Below, piece by piece: positions 12,201 to 50,345 of a stretch of 64,000 nucleotides of DNA; the stretch's first letter is position 1, and every line of letters starts with the position of its first letter. Source of the stretch: Cheilinus undulatus (lineage: Eukaryota > Chordata > Actinopteri > Labriformes > Labridae). Under the pieces are notes generated by a model. That model ran no database searches and had not been told where the DNA came from. It saw only the letters and a program-made list of their open reading frames with translations. Location of the stretch: NCBI RefSeq assembly GCF_018320785.1, contig NC_054869.1, forward strand, positions 31,536,289-31,600,288, read 5' to 3'. Both the position numbers and the translations under genes were made by a program.

Positions 12201-12503
12201 ATTTTTATAGTTCATTATTTACATAAGTAGATTTTTTTTAAAAATCCATCGACATAGGGAAGAAAACAGTTGAGTACAGTTTGCATTTACACTGTTGCAT
12301 TTACACAGTTAAGGCACAGCTTAGAATATTAAGAAATGTCCCACAACAACAGCACATGATCCAATCATGAGGATCCATCCTTGTGTAATCCTACTGTAGT
12401 GATTATTTTTTGTTCTCATTCTGTTCAGCAAAACTACAAAAACTAGTCAAAGTACAGTACATGTCCAGTTCTGAGACTAACACCTGTACCAGTTAAATCA
12501 GCG

Positions 12504-38187
<25,684 letters not shown>

Positions 38188-38340
38188 GTTGATTCTCACT
38201 TCTGGATAAACAGGCAGATGTGAGTTTGCTAGCTAACTTAGCAGTGTTCTTCTTCCACCGTTCATGACTGTAGAAGTCCAGCGTCATGCCGCCGCCTGCT
38301 GTTCGCTTAGGGGAACTACGTTATTTTGGTCTGAATACAA
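38188..38340 (-). promoter_or_regulatory. mccc2 5' leader / proximal promoter region
   Basis: The 150 bases upstream of the mccc2 start contain a short GC-rich patch with CpGs (about 38283-38300) and no TATA box. That fits a housekeeping-type promoter, but the transcription start cannot be fixed from sequence. An out-of-frame ATG in a good context (GGCGGCATGA, ATG at 38287) opens a 60-codon frame that runs past the mccc2 start to 38105. Confidence 0.4.
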
Positions 38341-39998
38341 AAAGATCCAGTAATCAGAAAGAGAGAGGTTAACAAATGTTTGATCAGGGCACTCTCAGCG
38401 TTATCCTTCACCTAATTAGAAGCAGAAATACATGAAAAGGCTGGGAAAGAAAGATAGAAAATAAAAGGTTAAAACACAACATTTGATCTGCCAACTACAT
38501 CACATAAATAAGGACATTAATATGTGATATGAAGTTCTAAAAAGATTGGTCATAAAGAGTTTACTTTGGACTTTTATGTATCTCATTAGTTCAAGGATGA
38601 ACTTTAACACTAAGTAAACATCATCCTTCATGTCCCACACAAAAAATAAAATAATAAACAGATTTAAAATAATAGAAAGCCTTAAATCATTGTTCATTCA
38701 GAGGCAGTATGCATATTTTATACTTTAGTTTAAAACATGAATATGGCTACATTATAAAAAAAAAAATCTAGGCAGTATTGTTAAACACGCAAAATGTGGT
38801 TTAGATTCATTCAACAGCTTACAAAGCAATATAAAAGACCCCATTCAGATCCATGTTGCTGTCCAGTGGACTTGACAAGTTCTGGCTCTGAAATCAGTTT
38901 TACTATTCAAAGTAATCTGTTTATTTTTCAAGGTTAAGCCATACTTTGGAGAAGATATACACACAAAAATAAAAGAGAAAAGCATATGTATGTTTGATTC
39001 TCTACCCTTATTTGCAGGCTAAAAGTTTTCTCTTTTTTGCCAACTTTAGCAGTGAGGTTTGAGCGTTTCTACTTAGTCTGTGTAAAATTTTAGAGTTGAA
39101 TGTGTCATACAGCACTTCTTTCAATCACAAGTGTCTCAGGAAAAAAACAGAAGAAATGTTCTCTTTTCACACTGAAACAGAAAGAGCTGAAGAGTCTTTG
39201 CTGCGTAGAAATGGGAACTAAAGTAGGTTTTAAGTGGAAATCAGAGTTAGCCTAAAAGCTTTAGTAAACCTCCCTTCTGACCCGAGCGCTTTATTGGAGC
39301 TGGAGTACATTTAGCAGAGTATGTGCTGAAGAGCATTCAAACCAAGAGCTTTTAGTTCATTTAGTTTTAAGAGGCCTTTCTCCTCCAACGCTTCCACCTA
39401 TTCTATCAGCATGCATAGAAATGTCCATGACCTGCACTCAAATGGATGCTCCTGTTTTCTTAGGAAATATACAATCCTCCTCTCTCTGAGTGAACTTACA
39501 CCCATTCACTCATCCAGCTCTCTCTACTCTGCCGTGAGCTCTGAACCCTTCTCACTGCCGCAGCTGTGAAGTGATGGAATAGATAGAGGTAGAAGTATCA
39601 AAAGCCTCTCCAAAGTAAATAAATAAATAAGATATTTGATGACCGGGTTTAAAGTGCAGGAAAGTGGTTGAAAGCACCCATGAGTTGGATGGCAAAGATG
39701 GAGAAATTATCATCATGAAATCTGTGGAGAATTCAGGGTTCAGGATGGTGACAGGTACCAGGGAGTATTTGGAATCTGCTTTTACAACACTTGATTTTAT
39801 TTTAATATTTTTTGAATCGTATAGTACTTGGATAGGTGTGCTGGTTAACTGCTGGTATGATGTGATGCGATACGATTAGATACAAGTCCCACAATATCCA
39901 TTACACCATGATACAGTGATACTGTAATAACTGATACTCTAAAAGGCAGCAAAATCATGATGCACCACAATATCTGATTAACTGAAGAATATAAAACA
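38341..39998. other. Intergenic sequence upstream of mccc2
   Basis: No exon or RNA gene recognised. 39840-39930 is rich in GATAC/GATGCGATACGAT phrases and probably comes from an old repeat. Confidence 0.4.
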
Positions 39999-40052
39999 CA
40001 CCAATTTGCAGTGAAGTGCACTATTCATGAATTTATTCACTGCAAATTGGTG
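39999..40052. repeat. Perfect inverted repeat, 17-bp arms, 20-base loop
   Basis: CACCAATTTGCAGTGAA (39999-40015) and its exact complement TTCACTGCAAATTGGTG (40036-40052). It is not part of the neighbouring Tc1 copies as far as can be seen. Confidence 0.9.
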
Positions 40053-40319
40053 CCTCTTTTGCTGGTTAATACTACTCTCCCACTTTTCTCTGCTTCTTCT
40101 GTATGTTTTACAGTTGGCTTTTTTGTTCAGTTAAATGTCATTCTAACCCCATCATGTCTCAAAGCATCCTTAACTTTTAGTTTTAAATTATATTCAATTA
40201 CACTTTATCTTCAGTCAAGCCCTGAGTGAATTTTTTTGTGTCAGACCTCAGTGCTTTTTGGTACTGGCTGAAATACGTAAACTAAAGTATTTGGTATTCA
40301 GGTATTTCAATCAGATCAC

Positions 40320-41100
40320 AGATGTACAAATCAAGCACCTAGCCCTTAAAGTCTCCATTTTCAAACATTTTTGATATGGGTCGTTAAAATGGGTCGTTCT
40401 GAAGAACGCAGTGAATTCAAATGCGGTACTGATGGATGCCACCTTTGCAATGAGATGGCTTGTGAAATTTCATCCCTGCTGGGTATTCCACAGTCAACTG
40501 TATGTGATATTATTAGAAAGTGGAAGTGTTTAGGAACAACAGCAACTCAGCCATGAAGCAGAAGCCCACGAAGAATCACAGAGCACAGTCAACGACTGCT
40601 AAGATGCATAGTGAGCAAAAGTAGCCAACACTCTGCTGATTCCAAAGCTGGAGAGTTCTGAACAATGCTGTGCTTTCAGCTTTGTGGCAACAGTTTGGGT
40701 AAGGTCATTTTCTATTCAAACATGACTGATCCCCACTGCAGAAAGCAAGAACTACAAAGACATGTTTAGATGAGTTCACTGTGGAAGAACTTAACTGGCC
40801 CACGCACAGCTGTGACCTCAACCCCATTTAGCACCTTTGGAATGAACCGAGGAGATTGCGTGCCAGGTCTTCTTGTCCAACATCAGTGCCTGACCTGGTA
40901 AATGCTCTACAGAATGAATGGGCACAAAGTCCCACAGACTTGAAAATCTTGTGGAAAGCCTTCCAAGAAGAGTGGAGGTTGTTACAGCTGTAAAAGGGGG
41001 GGCCGACTCCATATTATAGTACATAATTATTTGACTACAATGTCATTACAGTCCCTGCTGGTGTAATGGTCAAGTGGCAGAATACTGTTGCCCATATAGT
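40320..41100 (+). mobile_element. Tc1-like transposon (family 2), internally deleted
   Basis: The transposase start MGRSEERSEFKCGTDGCHLC is readable at 40389. It continues to a helix-turn-helix region (EISSLLGIPQSTVCDIIRKW) and stops at 40556. The C-terminal part at 40800-41010 reads CDLNPI-stop-HLWNE, so the catalytic Glu codon of NPIEHLW is now a stop. The right end CCCATATAGT closes at 41100 before TA. The left terminal repeat is missing. Dead. Confidence 0.78.
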
Positions 41101-41164
41101 TAATGAAAGTTTTACAAGTGTATTTTAGCATAAAAGTTCCTGTTGGGAACTTGAAATTTGTTTC

Positions 41165-42330
41165 CAACGCACTGAACATCCCCCAGTGTTCATTTAAATC
41201 CATCATCAAGAAATCAGAAGAATATGGCACATGTGTCAATCTGCCTAGTTGAGGCAGTCGTAACAACTGAGTGACCATGCAGGAAGGAGACTAGTGAGAG
41301 AGGCTACCAAGACACCTATGACTATTCTTAAGGAGTTTCAAGCTTCAGCAGCTGAGATGAGAGAGATTCTGCATACAACAGTTGCCCGGGTTCTTCACCG
41401 GTCAAAGCTTTATGGGAGAGTGGCAAAGAGAAAGCAACTGTTGAAGAAAACTCAGATTAAATCTCTACTAGACTTTGCCTAAAGGCATGTTGGAGACTGA
41501 AAGGTCTAGTGCAGCGATTATCAACTGGGGGCCCAGGGACCACATCAGGCCCCCAGCATCTTCCCATCCAGCCCCCAGAACCAAGATCAAATTCAGAACA
41601 TGTGCAGAGGAAACATATGCTGTGGTATTTTGGGTGTTTCTTTTTCATAAACTCTCTACAGCTATTAAACAACTCCAAAAACAACCCAGGCATTTTGGGA
41701 GTGCTTTTCCTGCTTGGGTTTTCACTCATCAGCATATCACCACACATCAAACCCAGTTACAGACAACATGACAGCCATAGAAATATTCAGCTAAAATATC
41801 TCAGTCTCCCCCTTGTGGTTTGCTGTGATATAGGGACTGATCCAACTGCTACAGCCTAAAAATTACAAACATTTGAAAGAAAATAGAAATATCTTAACAA
41901 ACACATGTTAATTAGACCATTCTAGAAATGTATTTAGTTTATGTGAAAGTTCAGCTCCCAAAGTGTCTGTTTAGGGATAAACTGGCCCTTATACAAATGT
42001 AGTTGATGATCCTTGGTCTAGAAGAAGAAAGTTCTTTGAGCTGATGAGACCAAAATGGTGTTTTATGGACATCAGATAAGATGCTATGTTTGAAGGACAC
42101 CAAACACTGCACATCACAACAAACACATCATTCTCACTGTGTAATATGATGATGGCAGCACCATACCATGGGGATGATTCTATGCAGCTGGCCCTGGAAG
42201 GCATGTAAAGGTAGAGGGTAAAATGAATGTGTCAAAATCTATCTTCATGTTGACATTAAAGAGGCTTTTTTTTTTGTTAAAAAAAAAGCCAAATTATATC
42301 AGCCATGATTTATTTATAAAATGAACGGGA
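41165..42330 (+). mobile_element. Tc1-like transposon (family 3), interrupted by a hAT-like insertion
   Basis: The transposase segment REATKTPMTILKEFQASAAE through HRSKLYGRVAKRKQLLKKTQ lies at 41294-41480. After the insert at 41512-42015, the text resumes at about 42018 (GAAGAAAGTTCTTTGAGCTG, then GATGAGACCAAAATGG). Copies of the same family at 47505-48466 and 62810-63722 have the two halves adjacent, which confirms the interruption. Frames are broken. Confidence 0.75.
41512..42015 (+). mobile_element. hAT-like element E, nested in a Tc1 copy
   Basis: The left end CAGCGATTATCAACTGGGGG is a worn CAGTGGTTCTCAACTGG. The right end GTTGATGATCCTTG is a worn GTTGAGAACCACTG. Flanks GTCTAGTG (41504-41511) and GTCTAGAA (42016-42023) share GTCTAG. 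It splits the Tc1 sequence cleanly. 504 bp, no transposase. Confidence 0.68.
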
Positions 42331-42334
42331 TTGA

Positions 42335-42455
42335 TTAATACTGCAGGCTTTCTCTACGTAGCAGCTTTCACCATTAGTGTGTGAATGTATGAATGGGTAA
42401 GTGTGAGACAACCAGAAAAGCACTAAACAAGCTCAAGTCCATTTACCATTTAGAT
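42335..42455 (+). repeat. 3' part of the SINE-like repeat also seen at 1535-1856
   Basis: TACGTAGCAGCTTTCACCAT, then GAATGGGTAAGTGTGAG, GCACTAAACAAG and CCATTTACCATT match the 3' half of the 1535-1856 copy. The tRNA-like head is missing. Confidence 0.5.
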
Positions 42456-45400
42456 ATTAGCCTAAAAATTTTTCACCTTAGTCCTATTATTCTCAGTGTA
42501 ATGATACCGCTGCAAAAATAACAGAGAGAAATGATCTTTTTCACTTTATAATAATCACTTTAACTTTATAATCAAGAGTTCAACACACCGGGAGAATTCA
42601 TCATACATTTGTATGCTTTTAATCCAGAAATTCAACATAGGGAACATTATATATTATCAGTGCAGCTAGAAATATTATTTGTTGTAGAGTTTTACCAGGA
42701 CAAGGAATGAAATGGAAGGTGGTATGGAGATGGTCTGATAATATGGAGAAAATCAGGAAAACTTAAGTGTTAGAGAAAACGCCTCTAAAGAGGCTTTCCA
42801 AGCTCAATGCCATTGAAAAATAAAATCCAAGGAATGCTCTCTAAACCCAGTCGCAAAGGAAAACGCAAAAGTTAGGATGTAATGACTTGTTTAACACCAG
42901 TTTTAACAGCTTCTTTGCCATTTTGAGTGTACATAGCCAAGCATCCTGCTCTGTGCTCTGCCTCTGCTGCAGATTGCATTGCAAGGTAAGTCTCAAGTAT
43001 CATTCAGCTACACACCAAACACACACACAACTCAGTCCTTCACAAACACACGAGTTGCACACACATAATGACCAATTACTCCCCTGTCTTTCTACAAGCC
43101 TGGCTGAAATCTCTCATCCTTCCCTTTTTGAAAAGAGATAATGATGCTCGTTTCTCAGCTCAAAGAAGTCATTAATGTGTGACACAGCCTCGAATGTAGG
43201 ATATCAAAGCACCGCAGAGTGCCCACCCCCCCAACCTTCCCTCAACCCCCACACTTCCACCCACCCACTAACGGGCACAACCTTGTTAAGATGCCTGAGA
43301 CATGAATTAATCATCAGTCCTGGTTGTAATAGGGCAAGAAATTGTTAGCAGCATCCGTTGTTATGAGAAATGTCTTCTTTGAATCAGGATAAAGCTCCTT
43401 ACAAATCTTCCATCTCATTACAGGATCAGCATCAGATTTATTCCTGCAGATATGCTGATGGACGTGCTCCCTCTCTTTCACAGATGTGATAGGAGGACAG
43501 GCAGGGTGAGATTAGGAAGTCAGACATGACAAGGGCAGATTTTTGTGAGTTAAAATTCAATACAAGGCTGTAAAAGAGATGCCATTAGCCTGTTAGCTGA
43601 GATATTATCTCACTTGAGGAGTGCATTCTGAATACAAACCTTCCTCTGTGATACCTATTCAGGTGAAATCTTTTGTAGGTCTCTTTGCTGTTGTTGCTGC
43701 CTTCCTTGTATAGGAAGACATATTTTGCAGCACTACTCACTGTAATTTCTTCTTGTTGGGGCATGGATCTCACAATTAACTTCACGTATTATATTATAAC
43801 ATGGCATGTATAGGAGAAACTTATACACACAGAAAAACAATGCTACACAGTGTTATTGTCTTTCTTGTCTGTATGTGGAAAAACCCTATGTATTAGCTGC
43901 AGGTATGACTTATATACCATTATAGAGCATAGTTTCCTCAATCCTGGGTGAAAAAATAAAGCTTGTTCTTGGCAGAGTTATTAAATTGCCACGTTCTCCT
44001 TTTCACTGATTATGAGTATGAAAGAATGAGAGTGGCCCTTTATTGGTGGACAAATGTTAATATATCTACGTTCACCATTTAAGTGAATAAATTCTGGAAT
44101 TTCCAGAGATAATTGTCACTTTTGTACAGAATACATTCTTTAAGGCAATAAAGGACCAGAGACACACTGCAGCACGCCTACCGCTGTCTCCTGGGCTTTT
44201 GTGTTTTCCCTCAAAGAATGGCCACTGATTTTTAGTTCAGCTAAGGTGTTTTTTTTTTTTGGGTGATAAAAGCACAGTAGTCTGCAGAAAGAAAGGAAAA
44301 ATGTAGTTCACTAACCTCTATGTAATCAGGGGAAAGGATTTATTTGTGAGTGAAAACATTTCCATGTTATAGAGCGGTCCTGCAAATGGTAAAAAGCTCT
44401 GGTGAACATGTTATTGGACTAAAAATACGATTTTAAAGAAGTTTTAAAAATAGCCAGTAAAGATTGTGAAGTAAAGATGCCTTAAAACAGAGCGAAGTCA
44501 AATTCCCTCTGGGTTTGTTGTTCTTAGCTATGCGTTCACACTGATGGGACAGCTCTTCCTTCATCTTGTTCACCTGTCATTCTGACACTTAACCATGATT
44601 CATTCATGCTTTTATTTTTAAATTAACTCCTACCTCTGTAATCATTAGCCTTTCCACCACATGGAGGAAAAGATATGTTCCTACCTGCTAATAGATGCTG
44701 TATTTTAGGAGCAAAATGAGTTTTGGCATGAGTAACAACTAAGGGAGAACTAGTAGACTTTTCAAATTGTAGAGATTGTTTTTTTTTAACCTAAAAAGAC
44801 AACCAGATGTCAACTGAACCAACTTTGAGATGCATAATTTCACTTTTGATTTGTGCTCTAAGTGTTTATCAGCACTTATCTGCTGTTTGTCATCTTATTT
44901 TACTCACTGGCAAAACAGAACGGAGAAGAATGAAGTAGTGTGGAGGCAGGAGGGGAGGGAGTTGAGAGATAAAGGAGGTGTGTTTAAAGAGAGCATTTGT
45001 TTTGGTCTGATAATCTGCTCTAAAGTCTCATAGTAACTTTAAGGCTTTAATTGATCATCAAGCTGATTTCTATCTTAACAGAAGTTTGGAGAGAACCCTC
45101 ATCCATTTAAAAGACTCATGACTAAATTCATTATGAGCCTCAGTGGCTCATTTGATGTTGTATAGAGGGCTACTGTTCTAAGGCTAGCTTGCTAAATGCT
45201 ACGGTTAGATGGTGCGCATGCTAAATCTACTAGAAACCCATATAGTTACCATTATTGTTGTCACTGTTGAATGATACATTTTAATACTTGACATTTTAAA
45301 AATGAACCAATGTAAATGGACATTAAATCTAAGTTTCTAGCTTACTAACTGACCTTAGCTAGCAGTTAGCTAGCTCCAGTTCCCAAGCAAGTCTCAGGCT

Positions 45401-47500
45401 ATGACAGAAACAGCACGCTCCAAACTACATTTCTACATAGCTACTCAAGAATATGCTATAATGTGTACTACATTAATGGTTAGTTTGCAGTTCAACCATA
45501 CTTAAAAACCTGTCACCACAGCGTCACATGACCTAACTGTTTAGGTATATCTAGTCTGAACTTTGTGTCCAAGCTAGCAACAAGCTAGCACAACAATCAG
45601 TTTGTAAATAGAATTTAACAACACAAACATGCGTTCATTTTTAATACCACTACATAGTTATTCAATTGTTATTTAATGTTTGAAACACTTTTCAGTATGG
45701 TTTCTTTTATGTTTACATGCTCATTGGCTGTCTGACAAGTTTCACTAAGAGTCACAATGCATTGTGGACTAATCCTGGCTATAATTAGCCTATAGCCAGG
45801 ATTTCTTACATACACAAATAGCACACTTTGAATTTTGATCTTCATAGTCAATGTGACATCATTTAGTATGGATTGTGTGAGGGTAGCCTTTGTAGTTTTG
45901 GACATATTCTTTCACATTCTCAAACAAAAGCCTCCTTCAACTGTACTTGAAAATATATTTCAAGTAATTTAAGAAACATATTTCTGGAGGAATAAACAGC
46001 AGTCCCAGGTTGGCATGTAAGACTGTCATTGCCATCCGGTTAACATATTGACATTAGCATTTAGCTATATACTACAGTTTAGCCTCAAAGAGCTGCTAGC
46101 ATGGCTTTTTAGATGCTTTAGTAGTGACCTGTGATTTAAAGGAGAGCTTCTTCACATTCTTTTTTGTAAATATTCTCTCTGTTGTATCTGTAATCCTCTT
46201 CAGAAGACTCCAGAGCTCTTAAAAGTGAATTTATGAAAAGTGATTGGGGCAGTCCTCTGAAGTTAGCATTACAATGGTTCTGTAAAGTGGCACTTTGCAA
46301 ACATTATGCCAACAGACTGTGAGGTCTATCACACCGTCAGGATAGACAACAAATGTGACAGTGGTGGTCACACAAATACTTTTAACATCGAAGTGTTTAA
46401 TCCACCAGTACAGTGAATTATTCAGTCTTTGCAGCTGTATGAGCCAGTTCTAGGGGCAACGTGTTGGAAAGCATGCTAAAGCCATCGCTCTATTGTGTGG
46501 CCTGTTTGTTTAATCCATCTTCTGTGTCTGTCAGGAAAGTGGGCAATTTGCAAGTCACAAGTGCTCTTAATATAAAATGTTGAAGTAGGGTGGCTCATTC
46601 CCACATTGCATCCCCACCTTTCCTCCTTCTCTCCCACTTTGGGCTTTTTGAAGTGCTGGTTGGAGAGCTGTAACAGGAGTATCATTCAATGTAATGGTGG
46701 AGCGTCCTCCTCCACAGCCCTCACTTACATCACTTAATCCACTTCTGCAGTCCAGCGCTGTGCTCTGCATGAACACAGCACGTTCAGTATGGGAGGTTAG
46801 ACGCAGACTAACGCTGACCTGTCAGCTTGCACTAAAATGCCAGGCTAAGATACTTAAAGCTGTTGTTTCCCAGCTCATTTTATATATGGACCAAGCCTGC
46901 TGCAAAGTCTAAAACATGAGGTAAAAGTTGAAGCTTTCTAGCAGAAACATTTTGCACACTTTATTCTGAGTGAACACAAGATTTATGGGGAAATTTGTGA
47001 TCTTGTTTTGTTCAAATGAACTTTTGGATCCTAAGTAGAGGATTAAGCCACCATTGGGGAACTCTGTGGTTCTAGACTTCTGCTTTGATGCCTCCTGAAT
47101 GACCTTTCACTTGCCACTATGATCAGTGTTTGGAGTGAAAAGCGACCAGCCATCAGGGTTCAAGCAAACTGTTTAAACTCACAGTGAAGACTGTTTAACA
47201 CCCACACAAAGAATAACTAACTCCTTTTTTTACCCTGTAAAGCGTTGGTATTTTTCAGATTTCATTTAAAAGTGGACAGCTTTGATTACCAATGTCAAAA
47301 GTTTAAAAAGCTGCTTGCATATCTTGCGATTCACCTTGTTGTCTCTGCCAACTATTTTTTTGTTGTTATGACTCTTTGCCAAATATCCTTGGACCTTCAA
47401 ATCCTGACTTCTCCAACTCTTTTGTTCAGTTTGTAAGTGTAAATATAATTTAAATTTAAAATCAAACGTAGCATCTTTTTATCATTTTTGTCTTTTCTTA
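42456..47500. other. Intergenic, low-repeat sequence between mccc2 and the tle gene
   Basis: About 5 kb without a recognised gene or bounded transposon. It holds C-rich text at 43226-43265, T- and A-tracts, several GCTAGC-type phrases at 45180-45600, and a perfect inverted repeat at 45771-45803. Low repeat content next to a developmental corepressor gene would allow conserved enhancers, but nothing here proves any. Confidence 0.4.
45771..45803. repeat. Perfect inverted repeat, 13-bp arms
   Basis: AATCCTGGCTATA (45771-45783) and its exact complement TATAGCCAGGATT (45791-45803) flank a 7-base loop ATTAGCC. Confidence 0.9.
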
Positions 47501-47504
47501 ACTT

Positions 47505-48466
47505 TTAGAACAGTGATTGCAGTATAAAGACACCTGTGATTAGAAGGTCCAGTCACTGGTTAATCAGTATACCCTGGCTACCATTACACCATGAAGAAAA
47601 AAGAACAATCAAAGCAACATAGAGAAAAGGTTCTTCACCATTCAAAGTTGTGTAGGAGATTGGCAAAGAGAAAGCCACTGCTAAAAGGCATGTGAGAGAC
47701 TCAGTGGTCAAGTAGAAGAAAGCTGCTTTTTGGCCATTAGACAAGACTATGTTTGGCAGACACCAAACTCTGCACATTACCACAAACACCTTCCCCACTG
47801 TGATGCACGGTGGTGGCAGCATCATGCTGTGGGGATGCTCTTAGCAGCCAGCCCTGGAAGGCTTTTAAAGGTAGAGGATAAAATGAATGTGGGGAAATAT
47901 AGGAAAATCCTGGGGAACAATCTGATGTAGTCTGCAAGAGAACTACAGCTTGGGAGAAGATTTGTGTTCCAGCAAGATAATGACCAAAAGCTAGACAGCC
48001 AAAGCTACACAGAAGTGTTTTAAAGACAACAAGGTGAATGTTCTGGAGTGGCAGAGTCAAAGCCCAGACTCCAATCCAATAGAAAATTTGTGGCAGGACT
48101 TGAACAGGACTGTTCATGCCCAATCCTGTGCAAATCGGCCAAGCCTGAGCAGAGAAGAATGGAGTAAATTTGCAGTGTCCAGATGTGCAAGCCTGACTGA
48201 GACCTATCCACACAGACTCAGTGCTGAGATTGCAGCCAAATATGCATCTACTAAATACTGACTTGAAGGGGGTGAACATTTATGCAGTCACTTATTTTAC
48301 CTTTTTTTTCCCAGTTGACATTACTTAGTATAAATCTGTTTTCACATTGACATTAAAGAGGCATTTTTGGTCAGAAAGCCAAATTATATTGAACATGATT
48401 GATTTATAAAAACAGTAAAAGGGTAAAATATCCAAGGGGGTGAATACTGTTTTTTAACAGGCACTG
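47505..48466 (+). mobile_element. Tc1-like transposon (family 3), decayed copy
   Basis: The right end GGGGGTGAATACTG through AACAGGCACTG closes near 48466. The C-terminal transposase frame at 48034-48261 is well kept (VLEWQSQSPDSNPIENLWQD and on to AAKYASTKY), with the catalytic-Glu motif NPIENLW intact. The middle (47730-47930) is frame-shifted and the N-terminal third is deleted. Left end approximate. Confidence 0.78.
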
Positions 48467-50184
48467 CATGTGTGGGAAATACAATATGTTCTTTACCTTT
48501 GTAATATCCATCATACAAACATCAGTCTGATGAATAGAATATAAACGTATCAAGTGAGGCCCCTCTTAGCAAATCTACATTTAGGAAGCTGCGGGCCTCA
48601 CTTAATGCTTCCCATCATAAGTTGTAGCTATTGTATAGGTTGTCACTGTTATATAAGGTGGTATATTGTGGTACTCTGGTACATTCTGACAATAAAAGCA
48701 GGCAATATATCAGCTACTTATATATGCAAACATCTTCACATCAGTTGATACAAAAATTGGCTTTTTAACTATCTGCTGTTACTGATATTATACTGACAAT
48801 ATTGAGCAGCCCTATTTATTTATGTTGGGTTTTAGTAAATAATATAACAAAGACAACAGTCTACAGAGGTTTGGCTGAGAGAAAGCCAGAAAAGTATGGA
48901 AAAGAAAATAGGAAAAGTGTGAAAATATGTGAAACTGCGGTAATTGTTGATAATACTATATCACCAATCCAGCAAAAATCTTTGGAATACTCAGGACAAT
49001 TAAAAGAGTCAGAGACAAAAAAGTGCGCACAATAATTTAATAAAATCAATCACAGACTAGAAAAAAGAGCAAAGGCATTTTGTATTGAAGGGGGAAAAGC
49101 TCAACTAACAACAGGAAGTTCATCCTAAGATGAATCCTTACATGTTAAATTTATCTCACCTTTATGAGTTCAGTAAAGCTAAATGCTTTATACACCATTA
49201 TTGTACACATTGCCATTTATCAGGCCGTACCGGCCCACTTGTAGCAATCAGATGATACGAGTAACCGAAGATTAACTTTTGGAAATCCCAGCAAATACAA
49301 TCAGTGTATTTACATTTTCCATTATTGATGAGGATGGAGGTTTTACATTAGCAACCAAGATTTTTTCAAGAGCAGAAAACACAGCTGAGCAAACCAGTGA
49401 CAGCAAGATGGATGAATTTCATTTGATATTAAAGCATAGCTGACGCAGCAAACATAGAAACGTGATAAGGCAAACACTGTGAAAAAAAAATATTATGACC
49501 AGTCCATCAGTATGCAGTGTCAATATGTGTAACTGAAAAAAAATGACAAAACATCCATCCTAACAGTTTGATGTCTTTCATGGAGTCCCTTAAGCTTTTC
49601 TTTAATGATGTTTTACTGCAAAATTTTATCTTATATCCAAAAAAGTACCATTATTAGAATCCACTCAACAAAAGTCTTTACTGAAATCATTCTTAAAAGG
49701 AACCGAGCAACCCCAAAGTGCACGTACTCTACATTTAAGCTTTTCTTTTCCAGTGCCACACATTGCTGCAAAGAGCTTCCATAATAATCATTATCTTAAA
49801 AGAGTTGGTATAAAACAAAAACATTTATAACTATTAGGACCTAACAGTACGATAAGAAAATTACTGTATTCATATGTCAGACGGATGAGTGTGGGCATGG
49901 GAAGTTTGAAAAGTAAACCAGAAAAATAAACCATTGAAGCACTTAAATTTGGGCATGTTTGACCATTAGATGGTTACAAAGTCAGACCCCATAAATGTTA
50001 CAAATGTTAAAAATGTTTAAAAAAAAAAAAGATTTTTTTACTGTTTCATCAGTGATAAAACACATAAGCTCAGATGTGATAGTTATTTTTAGATCAGTTT
50101 TTTTTAAATTGGTTTACTCCCTTTATTTTCCATTTAATCAAATTACTGAAAAGCAAATAACACAGATTTTGAATGAACAACGAA

Positions 50185-50345
50185 GTTTTAGTCATCTTGA
50201 CAAAAACTAAACTGACAAAAACTAAACTTAGTTTTTGTCAGTTTTAGTCATCACAGATCTATTATTTGTTAGTTTTAGTCTAGTTTTTGTAATGGAAAAA
50301 AATGCTGTCGATGAACATTTTTAGTTATAGTTTTAGTCTACAATA
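50185..50345. repeat. TTTTAGTC-rich repeat
   Basis: Many variants of GTTTTAGTC and ACAAAAACTAAA in both orientations within 160 bases, a text type common in fish intergenic DNA. Confidence 0.55.
50212..50241. repeat. Perfect inverted repeat, 14-bp arms, 2-base spacer
   Basis: CTGACAAAAACTAA (50212-50225) and its exact complement TTAGTTTTTGTCAG (50228-50241), separated only by AC, inside the TTTTAGTC-rich repeat. Confidence 0.9.

Noticed and set aside
9746..12500. A cartpt gene downstream of mccc2, as in mammals
   Set aside because: I looked for the Cys-rich CART C-terminal pattern on both strands and did not see it.
42262..42292. Hairpin GGC-T(n)-A(n)-GCC as an independent structure
   Set aside because: It is part of the family 3 Tc1 end; the same text recurs at 48355-48385 and 63620-63645.
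47737..48279. 180-codon minus-strand open frame
   Set aside because: Lies antisense across the Tc1 copy at 47505-48466, whose real transposase remnant reads on the plus strand.
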